Positions 7,259 through 7,845 of a stretch of DNA of 7,845 nt are shown in pieces. A model generated the notes under the pieces. It searched no databases. It was not told the origin of the DNA and was given only the letters and a program-made list of their open reading frames with translations. A program made the translations under genes and the position numbers. Origin of the DNA: Bacteroidales bacterium UBA6360 (GTDB taxonomy: Bacteria; Bacteroidota; Bacteroidia; Bacteroidales; UBA932); the NCBI GenBank assembly GCA_002440085.1, contig DJRM01000054.1, positions 1 through 7,845 on the forward strand, given 5' to 3'. Position 1 is the stretch's first letter. Each line of letters begins with the position of its first letter.

Positions 7259-7845
7259 ATGCATAAACTGAAAATTGTCATACTCTGTATGACTCTCATG
7301 CTGTCCGCCGACCTGCTCGCCCAAAATGTGACGGTCGGGACGGATGCCGGTGCCCCGGTGACGTTAAGTACTGTCATTGAGGCGATTGAAAGCCAGACTG
7401 ACTGGTCGTTTGTCTATGACAAGTCGCAGGTGGACGTCAGCGTTCCCGTCACACTGAAGCGCAGAACCGCCTCTGTCAGGAACATGCTCGATGACATCTT
7501 CGGCACTGTGGGGGGGGGTAAGTACGCCTACCGTATGCAGGGCAAGAACATCGTGCTTGTCCTCAATACGCATCCGGCTCGACCGGAGACCGCCGCAGAC
7601 GGGCTTCCTGTCAGCGGAGTCGTCACAGACGCCTCTACCGGAGAACCTCTGCCGGGTGCCGGAGTAAGTCTCAAGGGGCATCCTGCAAGCGGTACTGTCA
7701 CTGATATGGACGGCCGCTATAGTCTCTCCGGAGTGCCTGCTGACGCCACGCTGCTGTTCTCATCCCTCGGCTTCACCGACATGGAAATTGCGGTCGGGGG
7801 CAGGACTAAAGTAGATGCCTCGCTTTCCGAGAACCGCGAGACACT
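7259..7845 (+). CDS. SusC-like TonB-dependent transporter with STN domain (3' partial)
   Basis: ATG at 7259-7261 opens a frame that continues without a stop to the right edge (195 complete codons). A Sec signal peptide is visible: K3/K5, a hydrophobic core IVILCMTLMLSADLLA and a likely cut after A21 before QNV. Residues about 35-110 form an STN (secretin/TonB short N-terminal) domain: IEAIESQTDWSFVYDKSQ, then the VPVTLKRRTASVRNMLDDIF segment, then KNIVLVL. Residues about 118-195 form a carboxypeptidase-regulatory-like domain, with VSGVVTDASTGEPLPGAGV and the TDMDGRYSLSGVP loop, normal at the front of SusC proteins. The plug and barrel lie beyond the window. STN domains mark transporters that signal to FecR, which fits the gene directly upstream. 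The protein would import an oligosaccharide across the outer membrane and report its presence. A run of nine G (7510-7518) encodes V-GGG within the STN domain. Confidence 0.92.
   Translation, partial: MHKLKIVILCMTLMLSADLLAQNVTVGTDAGAPVTLSTVIEAIESQTDWSFVYDKSQVDVSVPVTLKRRTASVRNMLDDIFGTVGGGKYAYRMQGKNIVLVLNTHPARPETAADGLPVSGVVTDASTGEPLPGAGVSLKGHPASGTVTDMDGRYSLSGVPADATLLFSSLGFTDMEIAVGGRTKVDASLSENRET
7510..7518 (+). repeat. Nine-G homopolymer within the transporter gene
   Basis: Nine consecutive G bases are read as the last base of a valine codon, two glycine codons and the first two bases of a third. At this length the frame continues correctly into the rest of the STN domain; a change of one base would frameshift the gene early. 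Confidence 0.9.

Overview
The window looks like a chromosome segment from a gut-type member of the Bacteroidales. The evidence is an ECF sigma factor, a FecR-type anti-sigma factor with a Bacteroidetes-style C-terminal domain, a SusC-like TonB-dependent transporter with an N-terminal STN domain, and a promoter matching the Bacteroidetes consensus (TTTG, 19 bp, TAnnTTTG). By eye the DNA is fairly GC-rich for this order, with the middle richer than the left end. I cannot name the genus.

Left part (1-1631). A DUF234-type ATPase that continues beyond the left edge reads rightward to 1392. A 239-bp gap follows. It holds a short leftward fragment resembling an internal piece of the DUF1703 / AAA-ATPase-like family, probably a gene remnant, and then the sigma factor promoter.

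Middle and right (1632-7845). All genes read rightward. The order is ECF sigma factor, 5'-truncated GH78 alpha-L-rhamnosidase, large lipoprotein of unknown function with two related modules, FecR anti-sigma factor, and the start of an STN-containing SusC-like transporter that runs off the right edge. In the usual Bacteroidetes arrangement sigma, anti-sigma and transporter are adjacent, followed by susD and enzyme genes. Here about 4 kb of carbohydrate-related genes sits between sigma and anti-sigma.

How the genes may work together (inference). The transporter senses and imports an oligosaccharide. Its STN domain signals to FecR in the inner membrane, which releases the sigma factor to transcribe the locus. 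The rhamnosidase-type enzyme suggests a rhamnose-containing glycan, and the lipoprotein may be a glycan-binding or glycan-cleaving partner. The rhamnosidase lacks its N-terminal domains and begins only 24 bp after the sigma stop codon, in the same frame, so the locus looks rearranged.

Smaller points of interest are a nine-G run in the transporter gene, an exact 15-bp tandem duplication encoding part of the FecR membrane helix, and a perfect dyad inside the sigma promoter spacer. I saw no tRNA, rRNA, CRISPR array, insertion sequence or phage gene.
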